Assembly: GCA_902363335.1 (NCBI GenBank)
Contig: CABIZV010000002.1
Span: 124,001-188,000 of the forward strand
DNA from: Enterobacteriaceae bacterium
GTDB taxonomy: Bacteria; Pseudomonadota; Gammaproteobacteria; Enterobacterales; Enterobacteriaceae
Length of the DNA stretch: 64,000 nucleotides
Direction of reading: 5' to 3'
In this document: positions 1 through 9,481 of the stretch, piece after piece
Numbering within the stretch: the first letter of the stretch is position 1
Layout: each line of letters opens with the position of its first letter
Translations under genes and position numbers: made by a program
Notes under the pieces: model-generated
What the model was told of the DNA's origin: nothing
The model's database searches: none
The model's input: the letters and a program-made list of their open reading frames with translations, nothing else

Positions 1-112
1 CAAGATAATTTCATGTACTGTTAGCGCTACGCTATGTGGCATCTTTTTTTTACGCTTATGTTAAGCTCTTTATCCGCCTGAGTGGGCGATAAATAACGTA
101 ACGCGTTCTTCT

Positions 113-130
113 TGTAATCTTAGGTTTACA
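113..130 (+). promoter_or_regulatory. TyrR box before aroL
   Basis: TGTAAT-N6-TTTACA differs by one base from the TyrR palindrome TGTAAA-N6-TTTACA. It lies about 85 bases upstream of the aroL start. In E. coli aroL belongs to the TyrR regulon, so the position fits. Site recognised by eye; binding is inferred. Confidence 0.65.
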
Positions 131-137
131 CTTACTT

Positions 138-157
138 GTGTACTAGTTTGGTGATAT
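138..157 (+). promoter_or_regulatory. possible TrpR operator half-site
   Basis: GTACTAGTTT matches one half of the Trp repressor operator (GTACTAGTTAACTAGTAC); the right half is poorly conserved. E. coli aroL is repressed by both TyrR and TrpR. Only one half matches, so this is tentative. Confidence 0.4.
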
Positions 158-215
158 GATCCACGCTTCAAATGCTCGTCCCGCACATTCGCATCATCAG
201 GGGGAATTCCAGGTA

Positions 216-740
216 ATGACACAGCCTATTTTTCTTATCGGAGCCAGAGGCTGCGGAAAAACAACAATAGGCCAAGCGCTGACCCATGCCTGCCATTTTC
301 GCTTTGTGGATACCGACCTCGCTCTCCAGCAGCAAGCCGGTATGAGCGTCGCGGAAATTGTGGCCGCAGAAGGCTGGCCGGGGTTCCGTGCCCGTGAAAC
401 GCAAACCTTGAAATCCGTTACGCAGCCGGGAACGGTGGTCGCCACCGGTGGGGGAATTATACTTGCGGCGGAAAATCGTGCGTTTATGCGACAAAATGGC
501 ATTGTCGTTTATCTTGATGCTCCGGTAGCGATATTAGCTCGTCGACTGGAAGCCTTTCCAGAGGCTGAACAGCGGCCTACGCTGACCGGCAAGCCAATCA
601 GCGAAGAAGTGGCTGAAGTTCTGGCCCAGCGTGACGCGCTGTACCGCGAAACCGCCCATTATATTGTTGACGCCTCGGCAACGCCTGACCAGGTGGTCAC
701 GCTTATCCTTAACGCCCTTTCCCTGGTGACCGCAAGCTAA
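216..740 (+). CDS. aroL: shikimate kinase II
   Basis: ATP-dependent phosphorylation of shikimate to shikimate 3-phosphate in the cytoplasmic aromatic amino acid pathway. The protein is 174 aa, the length of E. coli AroL, starting [19 protein letters not shown] with the Walker A loop GARGCGKT near the N-terminus, then the shikimate-binding DTD and the GGG segment (VVATGGGI). An upstream in-frame ATG at 156 would add 20 residues; I reject it because 216 gives the family N-terminus and the longer start would overlap the TrpR-like site. E. coli has yaiA next; it is missing here and aroM follows after 280 bases. Confidence 0.97.
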   Translation: MTQPIFLIGARGCGKTTIGQALTHACHFRFVDTDLALQQQAGMSVAEIVAAEGWPGFRARETQTLKSVTQPGTVVATGGGIILAAENRAFMRQNGIVVYLDAPVAILARRLEAFPEAEQRPTLTGKPISEEVAEVLAQRDALYRETAHYIVDASATPDQVVTLILNALSLVTAS

Positions 741-792
741 CAAAAACCTGCTTTTTTCGTCTTTAATCTCGCTCATCCTTCCGCTTTGCCTG

Positions 793-827
793 CCGAAATA
801 GCCATAAATTATTCGTGGCTATTTCGG
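793..827. terminator. 12-bp inverted repeat after aroL
   Basis: CCGAAATAGCCA (793-804) and TGGCTATTTCGG (816-827) form a perfect 12-bp stem with an 11-base loop. No clean T-run follows, so it may be a weak terminator or an mRNA 3'-end stabiliser. The rest of the 741-1020 gap is AT-rich; I see no yaiA-like gene there. Confidence 0.45.
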
Positions 828-1020
828 GCGTAAATCACATTTATTACTTATTATTAATGTTATAGAAAAGTTAAAATCAATCTATATCAGGAGAGTACTG
901 GAAATTACTGGAATCTTTACATTCAGGCTAAAGAATGTACTGCTACGCTTTTGAGCGGTATTTTCATCCATCCAGGTGGCTATGTGTGAAGTGAACAATG
1001 CAAGGTAGAAGGTAGATAAC

Positions 1021-1698
1021 ATGAGTGCAACAATGGCGATTCTAACGATTGGGGTTGTACCCGTCAGTGAAGTATTGCCGCTTTTAACCGAGCACATCAG
1101 GGAAGATCAAATTACCCATATGACCTTGTTGGGGAAAATGAGTCGTGCGGAAGTGATGGAGGAGTATGCGCCAGAACCCGGTGAAGAGCGCTTATTGGTC
1201 CTGTTAAACGATAACCAGTTTGTTGAAGTTTCTCGTCTGAAGGTCGAGCAAAGCCTACAGGCGGTGATCGAAATTCTCGATAATCAGTCTTATGACGTCA
1301 TTCTTTTACTCAATACATTCAAACTGCGCGGCATGGTAGCGCGTAATGCCATGCTGTTAGAGCCTCAGCGAATTATTCCGCCGCTGGTGGCCTCAATCGT
1401 CGAAGGGCACCAGGTGGGAGTGCTGGTTCCGGTTGAAGCGATTTTAAGTGCGCAGCAGGAAAAATGGCAGATGCTGCCAAGCTCACCTTACTACGCGTTA
1501 GCAAACCCTATCCGTGACAGCGATGAACATCTCATTTCCGCGGGCAATTCTTTACTGGAGCGAGGCGCAGACGTACTGGTGCTGGACTCGCTTGGCTATC
1601 ACCAGCGCCACCGGGATCTGCTACAAAAGGCACTGGATGTTCCGGTTCTCTTATCGAATGTGCTAGTCGCCAGACTGGCCGCAGAATTATTATGTTAA
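1021..1698 (+). CDS. aroM: AroM family protein
   Basis: 225 aa, the length of E. coli AroM. Family of unknown biochemical function (AroM/Asp-Glu-racemase-like fold), known in E. coli mainly as a TyrR-controlled gene near aroL. No signal peptide or membrane segment. The start [18 protein letters not shown] is preceded by AAGGTAG about 6 bases upstream. It lies between aroL and ppnP as in E. coli, except that yaiA is absent. Confidence 0.92.
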   Translation: MSATMAILTIGVVPVSEVLPLLTEHIREDQITHMTLLGKMSRAEVMEEYAPEPGEERLLVLLNDNQFVEVSRLKVEQSLQAVIEILDNQSYDVILLLNTFKLRGMVARNAMLLEPQRIIPPLVASIVEGHQVGVLVPVEAILSAQQEKWQMLPSSPYYALANPIRDSDEHLISAGNSLLERGADVLVLDSLGYHQRHRDLLQKALDVPVLLSNVLVARLAAELLC

Positions 1699-1775
1699 CT
1701 GTATGATTTTGCGTGACAGGCTTCTGTTCGCAACCCTATATTGGTTTTTTACGACAAGACAATAAGGGCCGGTTT

Positions 1776-2060
1776 ATGCTTCAGAGCAACGATTATTTTG
1801 AAGGAAAAGTGAAATCCATCGGTTTCACCAGCAGCAGCACGGGTCGTGCTAGCGTCGGCGTGATGTTAGAAGGCGAATACACTTTCAGTACCGCACAGCC
1901 AGAAGAGATGACCGTCATTAGCGGTGCGCTGAATGTGCTGTTGCCGGGGGAAATTGAATGGAAAGTTTATAACGCCGGAGAGGTGTTCAACGTGCCGGGC
2001 CACAGCGAGTTTAATCTCGAGGTCGCCGAGCCAACGTCTTATCTGTGCCGCTACCTGTAA
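1776..2060 (+). CDS. ppnP: pyrimidine/purine nucleoside phosphorylase
   Basis: 94 aa, identical in length to E. coli PpnP (YaiE). Single cupin-like beta-barrel (DUF1255). The family splits purine and pyrimidine nucleosides with phosphate to give the base and ribose 1-phosphate. The start [17 protein letters not shown] is chosen over an in-frame ATG at 1713 because the extra 21 residues are not part of the family. A strong hairpin follows immediately. Confidence 0.95.
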   Translation: MLQSNDYFEGKVKSIGFTSSSTGRASVGVMLEGEYTFSTAQPEEMTVISGALNVLLPGEIEWKVYNAGEVFNVPGHSEFNLEVAEPTSYLCRYL

Positions 2061-2064
2061 TGGA

Positions 2065-2092
2065 TTCCCTTCCTGTTGCGACAGGAAGGGAA
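2065..2092. terminator. bidirectional hairpin between ppnP and rdgC
   Basis: A 12-bp perfect stem (arms 2065-2076 and 2081-2092, core CCCTTCCTGT / ACAGGAAGGG) with a TGCG loop sits in the 40-base gap between the convergent genes ppnP and rdgC. A/T runs at both ends are short, but the placement fits a shared terminator. Confidence 0.7.
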
Positions 2093-2100
2093 ATACAGGC

Positions 2101-3012
2101 TTAACGCTGGGCTTCGCCGCCCAATCCTTCGACCAGACTTTTAATCAATGCCGCCAGCTCGCCGGTCATTAAAATAAAGTCCGCGTCGAAACGCTGGGCG
2201 TAATCCTCACGGTCAATATCTTCATTCTGGTCGCGCAGCTCGTCGCAGAATTTCAGGCGCTTGATCGAACCGTCATCACACATCACAAACTGAATACGCT
2301 GCTGCCAGTCAAGCGCAAGCTTAGTCACCAGCTTACCCGCTTCAATGTGCACCGCAATCTCGTCGCACACCAGATCCTGTTTCTTCGCGCGGATCACGCC
2401 ACCATCCTCAAGAATGGCTTTGAGTTCGGCTTCGTCAAGCAGTTGGAAACTTTGCGCCGCCGTCCCGGAGCGAACCCATTCGGTCAGCGTCAGTTCGATC
2501 GGATTTTCCATCGTCAGCGGTACGACCGGCAACGAACCGAGGCTTTTACGCAGCAGCGCGAGCGTATCTTCCGCTTTTTTGGCGCTGGCACAGTCGACCA
2601 TAATCAGATCGTTAACGGTGTCGATCCACATCATAGTTTGGCTAAAGCGGCTGAACGCGCGCGGCAGCAGGGAATGCAGAACTTCATCCTTCAGCGAGTC
2701 TTTTTCTGTTTTTTTGAGCTTACGCCCCTGATCGGCTTCCAGCTTCTGGATCTTTGCTTCCAGAGCTTGTTTAATCACCGGGGACGGAAGGATCTTCTCT
2801 TCTTTGCGGGCGCAGACGATTATCTGACCATTCACTTCATGCGTCAGTGCATCGCTGTGTGAACCCATCGGCGGTACCCAGCCGGTTTTTGCCATATCCT
2901 GGCTGCCGCATGGGGTGAAGGTCATCTCAGCGAGCTGTTTTTCCATCTCTGCTGCGCGCAGGGAAACGTCGCGGCTAAGACGGTAAACCATTAAATTTTT
3001 GAACCACAGCAT
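2101..3012 (-). CDS. rdgC: recombination-associated protein RdgC
   Basis: 303 aa, as in E. coli. RdgC is a ring-shaped, non-specific DNA-binding protein of the nucleoid that limits RecA-promoted recombination. The N-terminus [18 protein letters not shown] is the family start; an in-frame ATG at 3024 adds four residues and is less likely. Divergent from mak, as in E. coli. Confidence 0.96.
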   Translation of the reverse strand: MLWFKNLMVYRLSRDVSLRAAEMEKQLAEMTFTPCGSQDMAKTGWVPPMGSHSDALTHEVNGQIIVCARKEEKILPSPVIKQALEAKIQKLEADQGRKLKKTEKDSLKDEVLHSLLPRAFSRFSQTMMWIDTVNDLIMVDCASAKKAEDTLALLRKSLGSLPVVPLTMENPIELTLTEWVRSGTAAQSFQLLDEAELKAILEDGGVIRAKKQDLVCDEIAVHIEAGKLVTKLALDWQQRIQFVMCDDGSIKRLKFCDELRDQNEDIDREDYAQRFDADFILMTGELAALIKSLVEGLGGEAQR

Positions 3013-3099
3013 GATAATTTCCACGGTGTTATCGTTAAATCAGCGGGCAATGATAACGAATTGTCTCTGACCTTGCATTGATTTAAACAGGAGCAATGA

Positions 3100-4002
3100 A
3101 TGCGAATTGGAATCGATTTAGGTGGCACAAAGACAGAAGTGATTGCGCTCAGCAATGCCGGTGAGGAGCTTTTTCGCCACCGCCTGCCAACCCCGCGTGA
3201 TTACCAACAAACGATTGAAAATATTGCCCATCTTGTCTCTCTGGCTGAAAAAGCAACCGGGGAAACCGGCACGGTGGGGATAGGCATTCCGGGGTCGATT
3301 TCGCCCTATACCGGGGTGGTCAAGAATGCCAATTCGACCTGGCTTAACGGCCAACCGTTTGATAAAGATTTGAGCCGTCGCCTGGGGCGCGAAGTGCGTT
3401 TAGCCAACGATGCCAACTGTATGGCGGTTTCCGAGGCGGTGGACGGCGCGGCGGCGGGCGCACAAACCGTATTCGCGGTGATCATCGGCACTGGCTGCGG
3501 CGCAGGTGTTGCGATCAACGGTCGGGTGCATACCGGCGGGAACGGTACGGCAGGCGAGTGGGGCCATAATCCGCTGCCGTGGATGAACGAGGACGAACTG
3601 CGTTATCGGGCAGAAGTGCCGTGTTACTGCGGAAAGCAGGGGTGTCTTGAAACCTTTATTTCCGGTACGGGTTTTGCCACCGATTATCGCCGGCTTAGCG
3701 GCAATACGTTGACTGGCGTTGAAATTATGCGCCGCATCGATGAAGGTGACGCACAGGCGAAGCTGGCGTTTAACCACTATGAACAGCGACTGGCTAAAGC
3801 GCTGGCGCATGTTATCAATATTCTCGACCCGGATGTGATTGTGCTGGCCGGCGGCATGAGTAACGTTGAGCGGTTGTATGAAACGGTGCCGCCATTGGTG
3901 AAACCGTGGGTATTCGGCGGCGAATGTGAGACGCCGATTCGCAAAGCGCGGCATGGTGATTCCAGCGGCGTGCGCGGGGCGGCTTGGTTGTGGCCGGTGT
4001 AA
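3100..4002 (+). CDS. mak: manno(fructo)kinase, ROK family
   Basis: 300 aa (E. coli Mak 302 aa). ATP-dependent phosphorylation of fructose/mannose. N-terminal phosphate loop [17 protein letters not shown] signature with a zinc-binding Cys cluster ([10 protein letters not shown], about residues 170-180). AGGAG is 6 bases upstream of the ATG; another ATG at 3096 is out of frame. In E. coli araJ follows; here a fimbrial operon does. Confidence 0.95.
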   Translation: MRIGIDLGGTKTEVIALSNAGEELFRHRLPTPRDYQQTIENIAHLVSLAEKATGETGTVGIGIPGSISPYTGVVKNANSTWLNGQPFDKDLSRRLGREVRLANDANCMAVSEAVDGAAAGAQTVFAVIIGTGCGAGVAINGRVHTGGNGTAGEWGHNPLPWMNEDELRYRAEVPCYCGKQGCLETFISGTGFATDYRRLSGNTLTGVEIMRRIDEGDAQAKLAFNHYEQRLAKALAHVINILDPDVIVLAGGMSNVERLYETVPPLVKPWVFGGECETPIRKARHGDSSGVRGAAWLWPV

Positions 4003-4478
4003 AAATATTGGCCCTTCTGGCTAAATGCGGAAGGGCATATGCAGGAAAAAGATGGCGTAAAATAATCACGTCTCTATATAAATAGCTTTGAGAATGATGG
4101 CTTGATTAAAAAGGCTGTTAAATCTTTATAAATATCACACTGGATTATTTATGTAGTTAATTCTATTTGTGTGGAAAATATTTCATCGGGCTGAAATGAG
4201 TGATTAAGTAAATTTAAATTATTTATTTAGTATTTATTATGAAGCGTTATGCCTTGTTTTTTTTGACTTTTATTTTTAATTTTCATTTCTCTAAATCCTC
4301 TCACTTGAGAAAAAACAACTTTAAGGTATTTTGACCACTCACGAGTAAGTGAATGTTGATATGACGTTATCTTTCCAGGCTCCATTGGTTTTTTGAATAT
4401 CACAATTTATGGTGATGACATCGTAAGACCGTATGGATGAGCTTGAAGGTGATTGCTTTTTTAATATAGGGACATAAT
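4003..4478. other. AT-rich gap before fimbrial operon
   Basis: 476 bases without a gene. GCCCTTC (4011-4017) and GAAGGGC (4030-4036) form a 7-bp stem just after mak with no T-run. The remainder is strongly AT-rich, as expected for a fimbrial promoter under H-NS-type silencing (inference). I searched for paired inverted repeats of a fimS-like invertible switch and found none, and no recombinase gene is nearby. Confidence 0.5.
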
Positions 4479-5030
4479 ATGAAAAATAAAACACTGCTTG
4501 CAGCATCATTGATGTTTACAGCTTTTATCAATGTCGCACATGCAACAGACGACCAGGGTACCGTTAACTTCAGCGGCGTTATTATAAATCCTCCTTGTGA
4601 AATTAACTCAAACAGCAAAGCTGTCAATGTGGTTTTCACCCCGCTTGGTACCAACGCGTTTTCGGCAATAGGCGCTGAAGCCTCACAGACTCAGCCGTTT
4701 AGTATCAACCTGACAAAATGTCCCGCTGATACCAAAGTGAATATCACTTTTAGTGGCGACACCGCGACGGATAAGACTCAGCTTAAGGCATTAACCTCAG
4801 CTGCTGATACTGGAGTTGGTATCGTGGTCTACGGTACGGGAAGCGCAAGTAGTACGAAAGTGACATTTGACGATCAGCCTAACGCTGCGTTCCAGCAAAC
4901 AACCGGTAGTGAAACTGTAAATGATATTACCTTCAACTATAACTCTAAGATTGTGGCGACCGTAGCGCCAGCGAGTATTGTTGGCGGTGACTTTACTGCA
5001 AGCTCAACCTTTACGGTTTACTACCCTTAA
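4479..5030 (+). CDS. major fimbrial subunit (type 1-like pilin)
   Basis: 183 aa secreted pilin of the chaperone-usher class. Signal peptide of about 22 residues ending in AHA (MKNKTLLAAS...VAHA). The mature protein has the pilin-family arrangement: one Cys after the first beta strand (NPPCEIN) and a second ~40 residues later (LTKCPAD), likely disulfide-bonded. The C-terminus FTVYYP carries the beta-strand motif with aromatic residues read by chaperones. First gene of a four-gene operon and the only non-adhesin subunit, hence probably the shaft protein. I do not recognise a named fimbrial system. Confidence 0.9.
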   Translation: MKNKTLLAASLMFTAFINVAHATDDQGTVNFSGVIINPPCEINSNSKAVNVVFTPLGTNAFSAIGAEASQTQPFSINLTKCPADTKVNITFSGDTATDKTQLKALTSAADTGVGIVVYGTGSASSTKVTFDDQPNAAFQQTTGSETVNDITFNYNSKIVATVAPASIVGGDFTASSTFTVYYP

Positions 5031-5034
5031 TTAA

Positions 5035-5130
5035 CTATTGCGTTCAGGCAGGCTATGGATGTCAATTAAAAAAGAGTAAACGGACGTTTTTCTTTTAGAC
5101 CTCCATAGCCTGGTTTTGTATCCGCAATAG
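5035..5130 (+). repeat. nested intercistronic hairpin after the pilin gene
   Basis: Two sets of perfect inverted arms are nested: CTATTGCG (5035-5042) with CGCAATAG (5123-5130), and CAGGCTATGGA (5049-5059) with TCCATAGCCTG (5102-5112). Inside, AAACG and CGTTT form a further small stem. It occupies almost the whole gap between pilin and chaperone genes. Such hairpins after a major pilin gene commonly stabilise or partly terminate the message so that shaft subunit is overproduced; that role is inferred. Confidence 0.75.
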
Positions 5131-5142
5131 ATAAGGAATTGA

Positions 5143-5862
5143 ATGATGAGAACCATAAATACATTTCTATTGGTGCTGATGTCATCATTGTTTTTTAGCA
5201 GCACCGCCATAGCTGGTGTGCAAATTAGCACAACGCGAATTATCTTTCCGCAAGATTCAGATGAAGTTCAATTAACAGTTAAAAATACTGGGTTAAATAA
5301 TCAACTAGTGCAAGCATGGGTTGACAATATAGATTCCAGCAACAAGCAAGCTGTTCCATTTATTGTCACGCCGCCGTTATTTAAACTGCTGGGCGATCAG
5401 ACCAGCATCCTGCATTTTATTTTTGTTAATAATATTGGACTGAGTACCGATCGTGAACATGTTTTCTGGGCCAATATTAAATCGGTAGAAGCTACACCAA
5501 AAGAGCTGGCGCAGCAAAGTAAGCTGCAGCTCGCGGCGCGTACCCGGATAAAATTGATATGGCGACCGCATGGGCTGAATAAGAATGAGGCGAAAGAGGC
5601 CTATACACATTTACATATTACCGCTTCTGGTTCGCGGCTAATTGTCGAAAACCCGACTGCTTATTACGTGTCTTTAAAAAATATCTCGGTGGATGGCAAG
5701 GATGTGAATCCGCCGCCAAATACCATAGCGGCACTCTCGATGATGGTGGCGCCATTCTCTAAGACTGAGTATGCGCTTCCCGTACGAAGTGCAAAAACGG
5801 TTCGCTGGAATGCGATCGATGATTATGGAAATGGCACGGCAGAACAACAACAAAAACTATAA
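5143..5862 (+). CDS. periplasmic fimbrial chaperone (PapD/FimC family)
   Basis: 239 aa. Signal peptide ending AIAG about residue 25; then two immunoglobulin-like domains. Visible PapD-family features: the N-terminal strand VQISTTRIIFP, the PFIVTPPLFKL segment, and the subunit-anchoring region with RTRIKLIWRP. It donates a strand to pilins in the periplasm and delivers them to the usher. Two adjacent ATGs (5143, 5146) are possible starts behind AAGGA. The gap to the usher gene is 26 bases. Confidence 0.92.
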   Translation: MMRTINTFLLVLMSSLFFSSTAIAGVQISTTRIIFPQDSDEVQLTVKNTGLNNQLVQAWVDNIDSSNKQAVPFIVTPPLFKLLGDQTSILHFIFVNNIGLSTDREHVFWANIKSVEATPKELAQQSKLQLAARTRIKLIWRPHGLNKNEAKEAYTHLHITASGSRLIVENPTAYYVSLKNISVDGKDVNPPPNTIAALSMMVAPFSKTEYALPVRSAKTVRWNAIDDYGNGTAEQQQKL

Positions 5863-5888
5863 ACGGTGCGGATAAGGATATCCATAAT

Positions 5889-8417
5889 ATGAAATCTATC
5901 AACATCTATCGCTGTCAGCACAACTCAGTACTTCCATTGCTTTTTATTGCGTTGATTGTTCCCAGCAGCATTTGTTTTGCTGATACCGTGGGTGATGATG
6001 AATTTAACATTGATGCATTGCGTTTTGACTCGCCAATACACAATGCAGAAGCGATTCGCTCATTTCTCAATAATAATGCAATGTTACCGGGGAAATATCT
6101 GACAATTGTCTATTTTAATAACCAGTTAATCGAAAAAAAAGAGATTAACTATGTTCTTAACGACAATCATAGTGCGCTTGTACCGGTACTAAAGAAGTCA
6201 GACCTACGTGCTTTTGGCGTCAATGTCGATAAGTTACCCGAGATGAAACTTATTCCTGAAGACCGGGTTATCAGTAACATTTCCCAGTATATCAAGGATG
6301 CAACCTGGCAATATTCAATGCAACAGCAACGCCTGGATATCCGTGTCCCGCAGGTTGCCGTTGATCAGCAGGTCCAGGGATATATCAATCCTACGCAGTG
6401 GGATAACGGGATACCGGCTTTATTGTTAGGATACTATTACAGTGGCTCACAATCACACTACCAATCCAGCGGCGACAACGCGACGCAAAATTATTTGAGC
6501 CTGAATAGCGGGCTCAATTTGGGGCCGTGGCGTTTACGTAATAATGGAAACTACCAGAGCGGGCAGGGCTGGCAAAATGTCTCAAGTTATCTTCAGCGCG
6601 ATGTTCAACGTTTAGAGGGCCAACTGACCATTGGCGATAGCACGACGGCAAGCGACATCTTTGACGCTCTGCCTCTGCGAGGTGTCCTTTTGCAGACAGA
6701 CACCTCAATGCTGCCTTACAGCCAGCAGGGCTTTGCCCCGGTTATTCGTGGAATTGCCAAAAGCGACGCGAAGGTCACGATTAAGCAAAATGGTTATACG
6801 GTTTACCAGACTTACGTCAGCGCTGGGGCATTTGAAATCAAAGATATCCCTCAGGTCTCTTCGGGCAGTGATTTTGATGTCACGATTACGGAGTCAGACG
6901 GCAGTGAACGGCACTTTGTTCAAACGTCGTCCTCTTTACCCATCATGCAACGTGAGGGTGCTTTGCAATACAGCATTTCGGCCGGGCGCTATCAGAATAA
7001 CGATATTTCTGATAATCCCACGCTGATTCAGTCACAGCTTATCTATGGCTTGCCGTATGGCTTAACGCTGTATGGCGGCGTGTTGGGCAGTGATTTTTAT
7101 CGTTCAGCCGCGATGGGGTTAGGCGTTGATTTACATGATGTTGGCGCATTTTCATTTGATGCGACCACCGCGTCCAGTGAGATTCAGGATAAGACCTGGC
7201 GGGGTATGTCATACCGCGTCCAGTACGCGAAAAATATCGATGCCACGAATACTAATCTTACGGTAGCGAGCTATCGCTACTCTACGCAAAACTTCTATAC
7301 CTTTACGGAAGCGCTGAATAATCGCTCCAGCTATACCGATGATAACGATAGTTTTTATGCCTATCGTGATGAAAATAATCGCCGTAGCCGACTGCAGGTC
7401 AATATCAGCCAGAATTTTAATCAATATGGTTCATTCTATCTTTCAGGGTATCAGCAGGATTATTGGGGATTAAGTGGGCATGAACGCACCTTTTCATTTG
7501 GCTATAACCAAAACTGGGATCGAGTGCGTTTTACGCTGAATTACTCCCTGACTGAAACGCCTTCATCGAGCCGGGATGAGCAGATATCATTTACCGTCAG
7601 CGTACCGTTAGATAAATGGTTATCCAACGCCTGGGCTAATTATACGTATACAGATAACCGTCATCGTATGCAGCAGCATCAGGTTGGTCTTAGCGGTACA
7701 GCGCTTGCGGATAATAACCTTAATTATAATCTTCAGCAGTCATGGGGAAATAATGGTGCGGGTGAAAATGGTAGCGCCAATGCGAGCTATAAAGGCTCAT
7801 TTGGCACGCTTTCTGGCGGTTACAATTATGATAATAATTCCCGGCAAATAAATTATCAGCTACAAGGGGGGGTTATTGGCCATGCAGGTGGAGTGACATT
7901 GGCGCAATCATTGCCTGAAACGGTAACTCTGGTTGAGGCCGAAGGCGCACCGCATGTTCTATTATCCAGTAGCACCGGGGTTTATACCGATTCAGCAGGC
8001 TACGCCGTTTTACCTTATGCATCACCTTATCGTAGAAATACCATCATGCTGAATACCGCGAGTAATCCAGCGGTAGATATTGCCGACCCCGTTAAAGAGG
8101 TTGTCCCGACCCGAGGCGCCGTGGTGAAGGCAAAATTTGTAGCCAGAAGCGGTCAGCGGGTGCTGTTGACGTTAACAAACCGCAATGAATTTGTGCCGTT
8201 TGGCGCGACCGTCACTCTTGAAGATGCCAGCGAGGAAAATTATGCCAGCATTGTGGGTGAACAAGGACAAGTTTATTTAACGGGTATTAAAAATGGCGAT
8301 CGTGTCCTGGCTAAATGGGGCAATGATGATAAACGAAAATGTCTGGCGGATATCATTATTCCTGCGTCTAATACCGCCAAAAATATTGTTGAGATATTAA
8401 CATCAGCATGTCGATAA
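5889..8417 (+). CDS. outer membrane fimbrial usher (FimD/PapC family)
   Basis: 842 aa. Signal peptide ending CFA-D about residue 31; N-terminal periplasmic domain beginning DDEFNIDALRFD; long beta-barrel with plug domain; C-terminal domains that close with a Cys pair (CLADIIIP ... TSACR). It forms the outer-membrane assembly pore for the pilin and adhesin of this operon. Full length for the family with no frameshift. Confidence 0.94.
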   Translation: MKSINIYRCQHNSVLPLLFIALIVPSSICFADTVGDDEFNIDALRFDSPIHNAEAIRSFLNNNAMLPGKYLTIVYFNNQLIEKKEINYVLNDNHSALVPVLKKSDLRAFGVNVDKLPEMKLIPEDRVISNISQYIKDATWQYSMQQQRLDIRVPQVAVDQQVQGYINPTQWDNGIPALLLGYYYSGSQSHYQSSGDNATQNYLSLNSGLNLGPWRLRNNGNYQSGQGWQNVSSYLQRDVQRLEGQLTIGDSTTASDIFDALPLRGVLLQTDTSMLPYSQQGFAPVIRGIAKSDAKVTIKQNGYTVYQTYVSAGAFEIKDIPQVSSGSDFDVTITESDGSERHFVQTSSSLPIMQREGALQYSISAGRYQNNDISDNPTLIQSQLIYGLPYGLTLYGGVLGSDFYRSAAMGLGVDLHDVGAFSFDATTASSEIQDKTWRGMSYRVQYAKNIDATNTNLTVASYRYSTQNFYTFTEALNNRSSYTDDNDSFYAYRDENNRRSRLQVNISQNFNQYGSFYLSGYQQDYWGLSGHERTFSFGYNQNWDRVRFTLNYSLTETPSSSRDEQISFTVSVPLDKWLSNAWANYTYTDNRHRMQQHQVGLSGTALADNNLNYNLQQSWGNNGAGENGSANASYKGSFGTLSGGYNYDNNSRQINYQLQGGVIGHAGGVTLAQSLPETVTLVEAEGAPHVLLSSSTGVYTDSAGYAVLPYASPYRRNTIMLNTASNPAVDIADPVKEVVPTRGAVVKAKFVARSGQRVLLTLTNRNEFVPFGATVTLEDASEENYASIVGEQGQVYLTGIKNGDRVLAKWGNDDKRKCLADIIIPASNTAKNIVEILTSACR

Positions 8418-8430
8418 ATTAGGTGTAAAA

Positions 8431-9435
8431 ATGAAAATAATTAAATTTATTTTGGCATTGCTTGTACTAAGTTATTCATTGCAGAGTCAGGCGAAATGCT
8501 ATTATTCATCAAGCGATCAGAGCGTTTCAGCCTATACTGTAACCGTGCCGACGTTGACGGTGCAGCGAGACATGATCGCCGGAACAATATTATGGGATAG
8601 TGGTTATCTGACTGCCCCTAACTCGACCAGCATCACCTGCGACGCGGTAGGTACTATCTGGCGCGGCTTTGATGACTCTTCGCTGGTGGCGGTTAATGTA
8701 TTAGACAATCAGGGTATATACCAAACAAACAATCCCGGCGTGGCTATTCGAATATGGTGGTTATCCTATAATAATAATTTCCCTGGAGCGCAAACTCCGA
8801 GCAATGCCCGAGTTTTTCTGTCGCCTAAAGTTGCTGAAGCTACAAAGACGTGTAGCGAATGCAGTTATGTAAACATGAGTGGTATGTTTGATGTGCAATT
8901 GATTGCGACAGGGCAGCCTATTACCGATGACGCCCTTCAGCTTGGGCGGTTTAGCGCGGCGCGTACCTACGATACTGTAGATCAAATCCGCATTAAATTT
9001 ACCGATGCCGCCGTGGTTGTGAACAGCGCAAGCTGCGTATTGAACAGTAAAAATATCACCGTGAATCTTGGCCAAAGCATTGATGCCTACCGCATCGCCC
9101 ATCCGGGGGATACGACGGAACCCGTCGGCTTTAATATTGATTTAACCTGCGATGCGGATACGAATGTTAACGTTTTGTTTTCAGGGGGGACGGCTACCGG
9201 GGACCCTACTGCCTTAACGCTGAATAATCTTGATGATACGACCTCAGCTCAAGGCGTGGGCGTGCAGATCCTTTATAGCGGTCAGCCGATAACCTTTGGT
9301 GAACTTTTGTCCACGGTCAAAAGTCACGAAGGAGAGGTTACTCTTCCTTTTGAGGCCCGAGTGATTCGCCTGAATGAAGCCTTAAAAGCCGGTGAGATTA
9401 ATGCTACCGCGACATTTGATATGATCTACCGTTGA
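8431..9435 (+). CDS. fimbrial tip adhesin, FimH-like two-domain protein
   Basis: 334 aa, about twice pilin length, last gene of the operon, 13 bases after the usher. Signal peptide ends at SQA-KCYY. N-terminal half (about 22-190) is a putative lectin domain with several Cys (KCYY, TCDAV, KTCSECSY); C-terminal half (about 195-334) is a pilin domain with the Cys pair SCVLNSK / LTCDAD and a terminal ATFDMIYR strand. The two-domain layout is that of tip adhesins; receptor unknown. It could be a long minor subunit instead, but no other adhesin is present. Confidence 0.82.
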   Translation: MKIIKFILALLVLSYSLQSQAKCYYSSSDQSVSAYTVTVPTLTVQRDMIAGTILWDSGYLTAPNSTSITCDAVGTIWRGFDDSSLVAVNVLDNQGIYQTNNPGVAIRIWWLSYNNNFPGAQTPSNARVFLSPKVAEATKTCSECSYVNMSGMFDVQLIATGQPITDDALQLGRFSAARTYDTVDQIRIKFTDAAVVVNSASCVLNSKNITVNLGQSIDAYRIAHPGDTTEPVGFNIDLTCDADTNVNVLFSGGTATGDPTALTLNNLDDTTSAQGVGVQILYSGQPITFGELLSTVKSHEGEVTLPFEARVIRLNEALKAGEINATATFDMIYR

Positions 9436-9439
9436 AAAA

Positions 9440-9468
9440 GCAGGCCACAGCGCGCTGATGTGGCCTGC
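9440..9468. terminator. hairpin between adhesin gene and sbcC
   Basis: GCAGGCCACA (9440-9449) and TGTGGCCTGC (9459-9468) form a perfect 10-bp stem. On the minus strand it is followed by TTTTT, so it is a good terminator for sbcC and may also end the fimbrial transcript on the plus strand. Confidence 0.8.
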
Positions 9469-9481
9469 AAGTTTGGTAAGA

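Larger units (their letters stand above)
1..215. promoter_or_regulatory. aroL upstream region
   Basis: No coding sequence is visible here. The first ~60 bases are AT-rich and contain a run of T around position 45-51. The second half holds the aroL control region, with a TyrR box and a TrpR-like half-site described separately. The aroL start codon is at 216. Confidence 0.6.

Noticed and set aside
882..1097. 71-aa minus-strand frame over the aroL-aroM gap
   Set aside because: No ribosome site, no family resemblance, and overlaps the aroM start.
4003..4478. fimS-like invertible promoter
   Set aside because: No pair of inverted repeats of suitable length was found and there is no adjacent recombinase gene.
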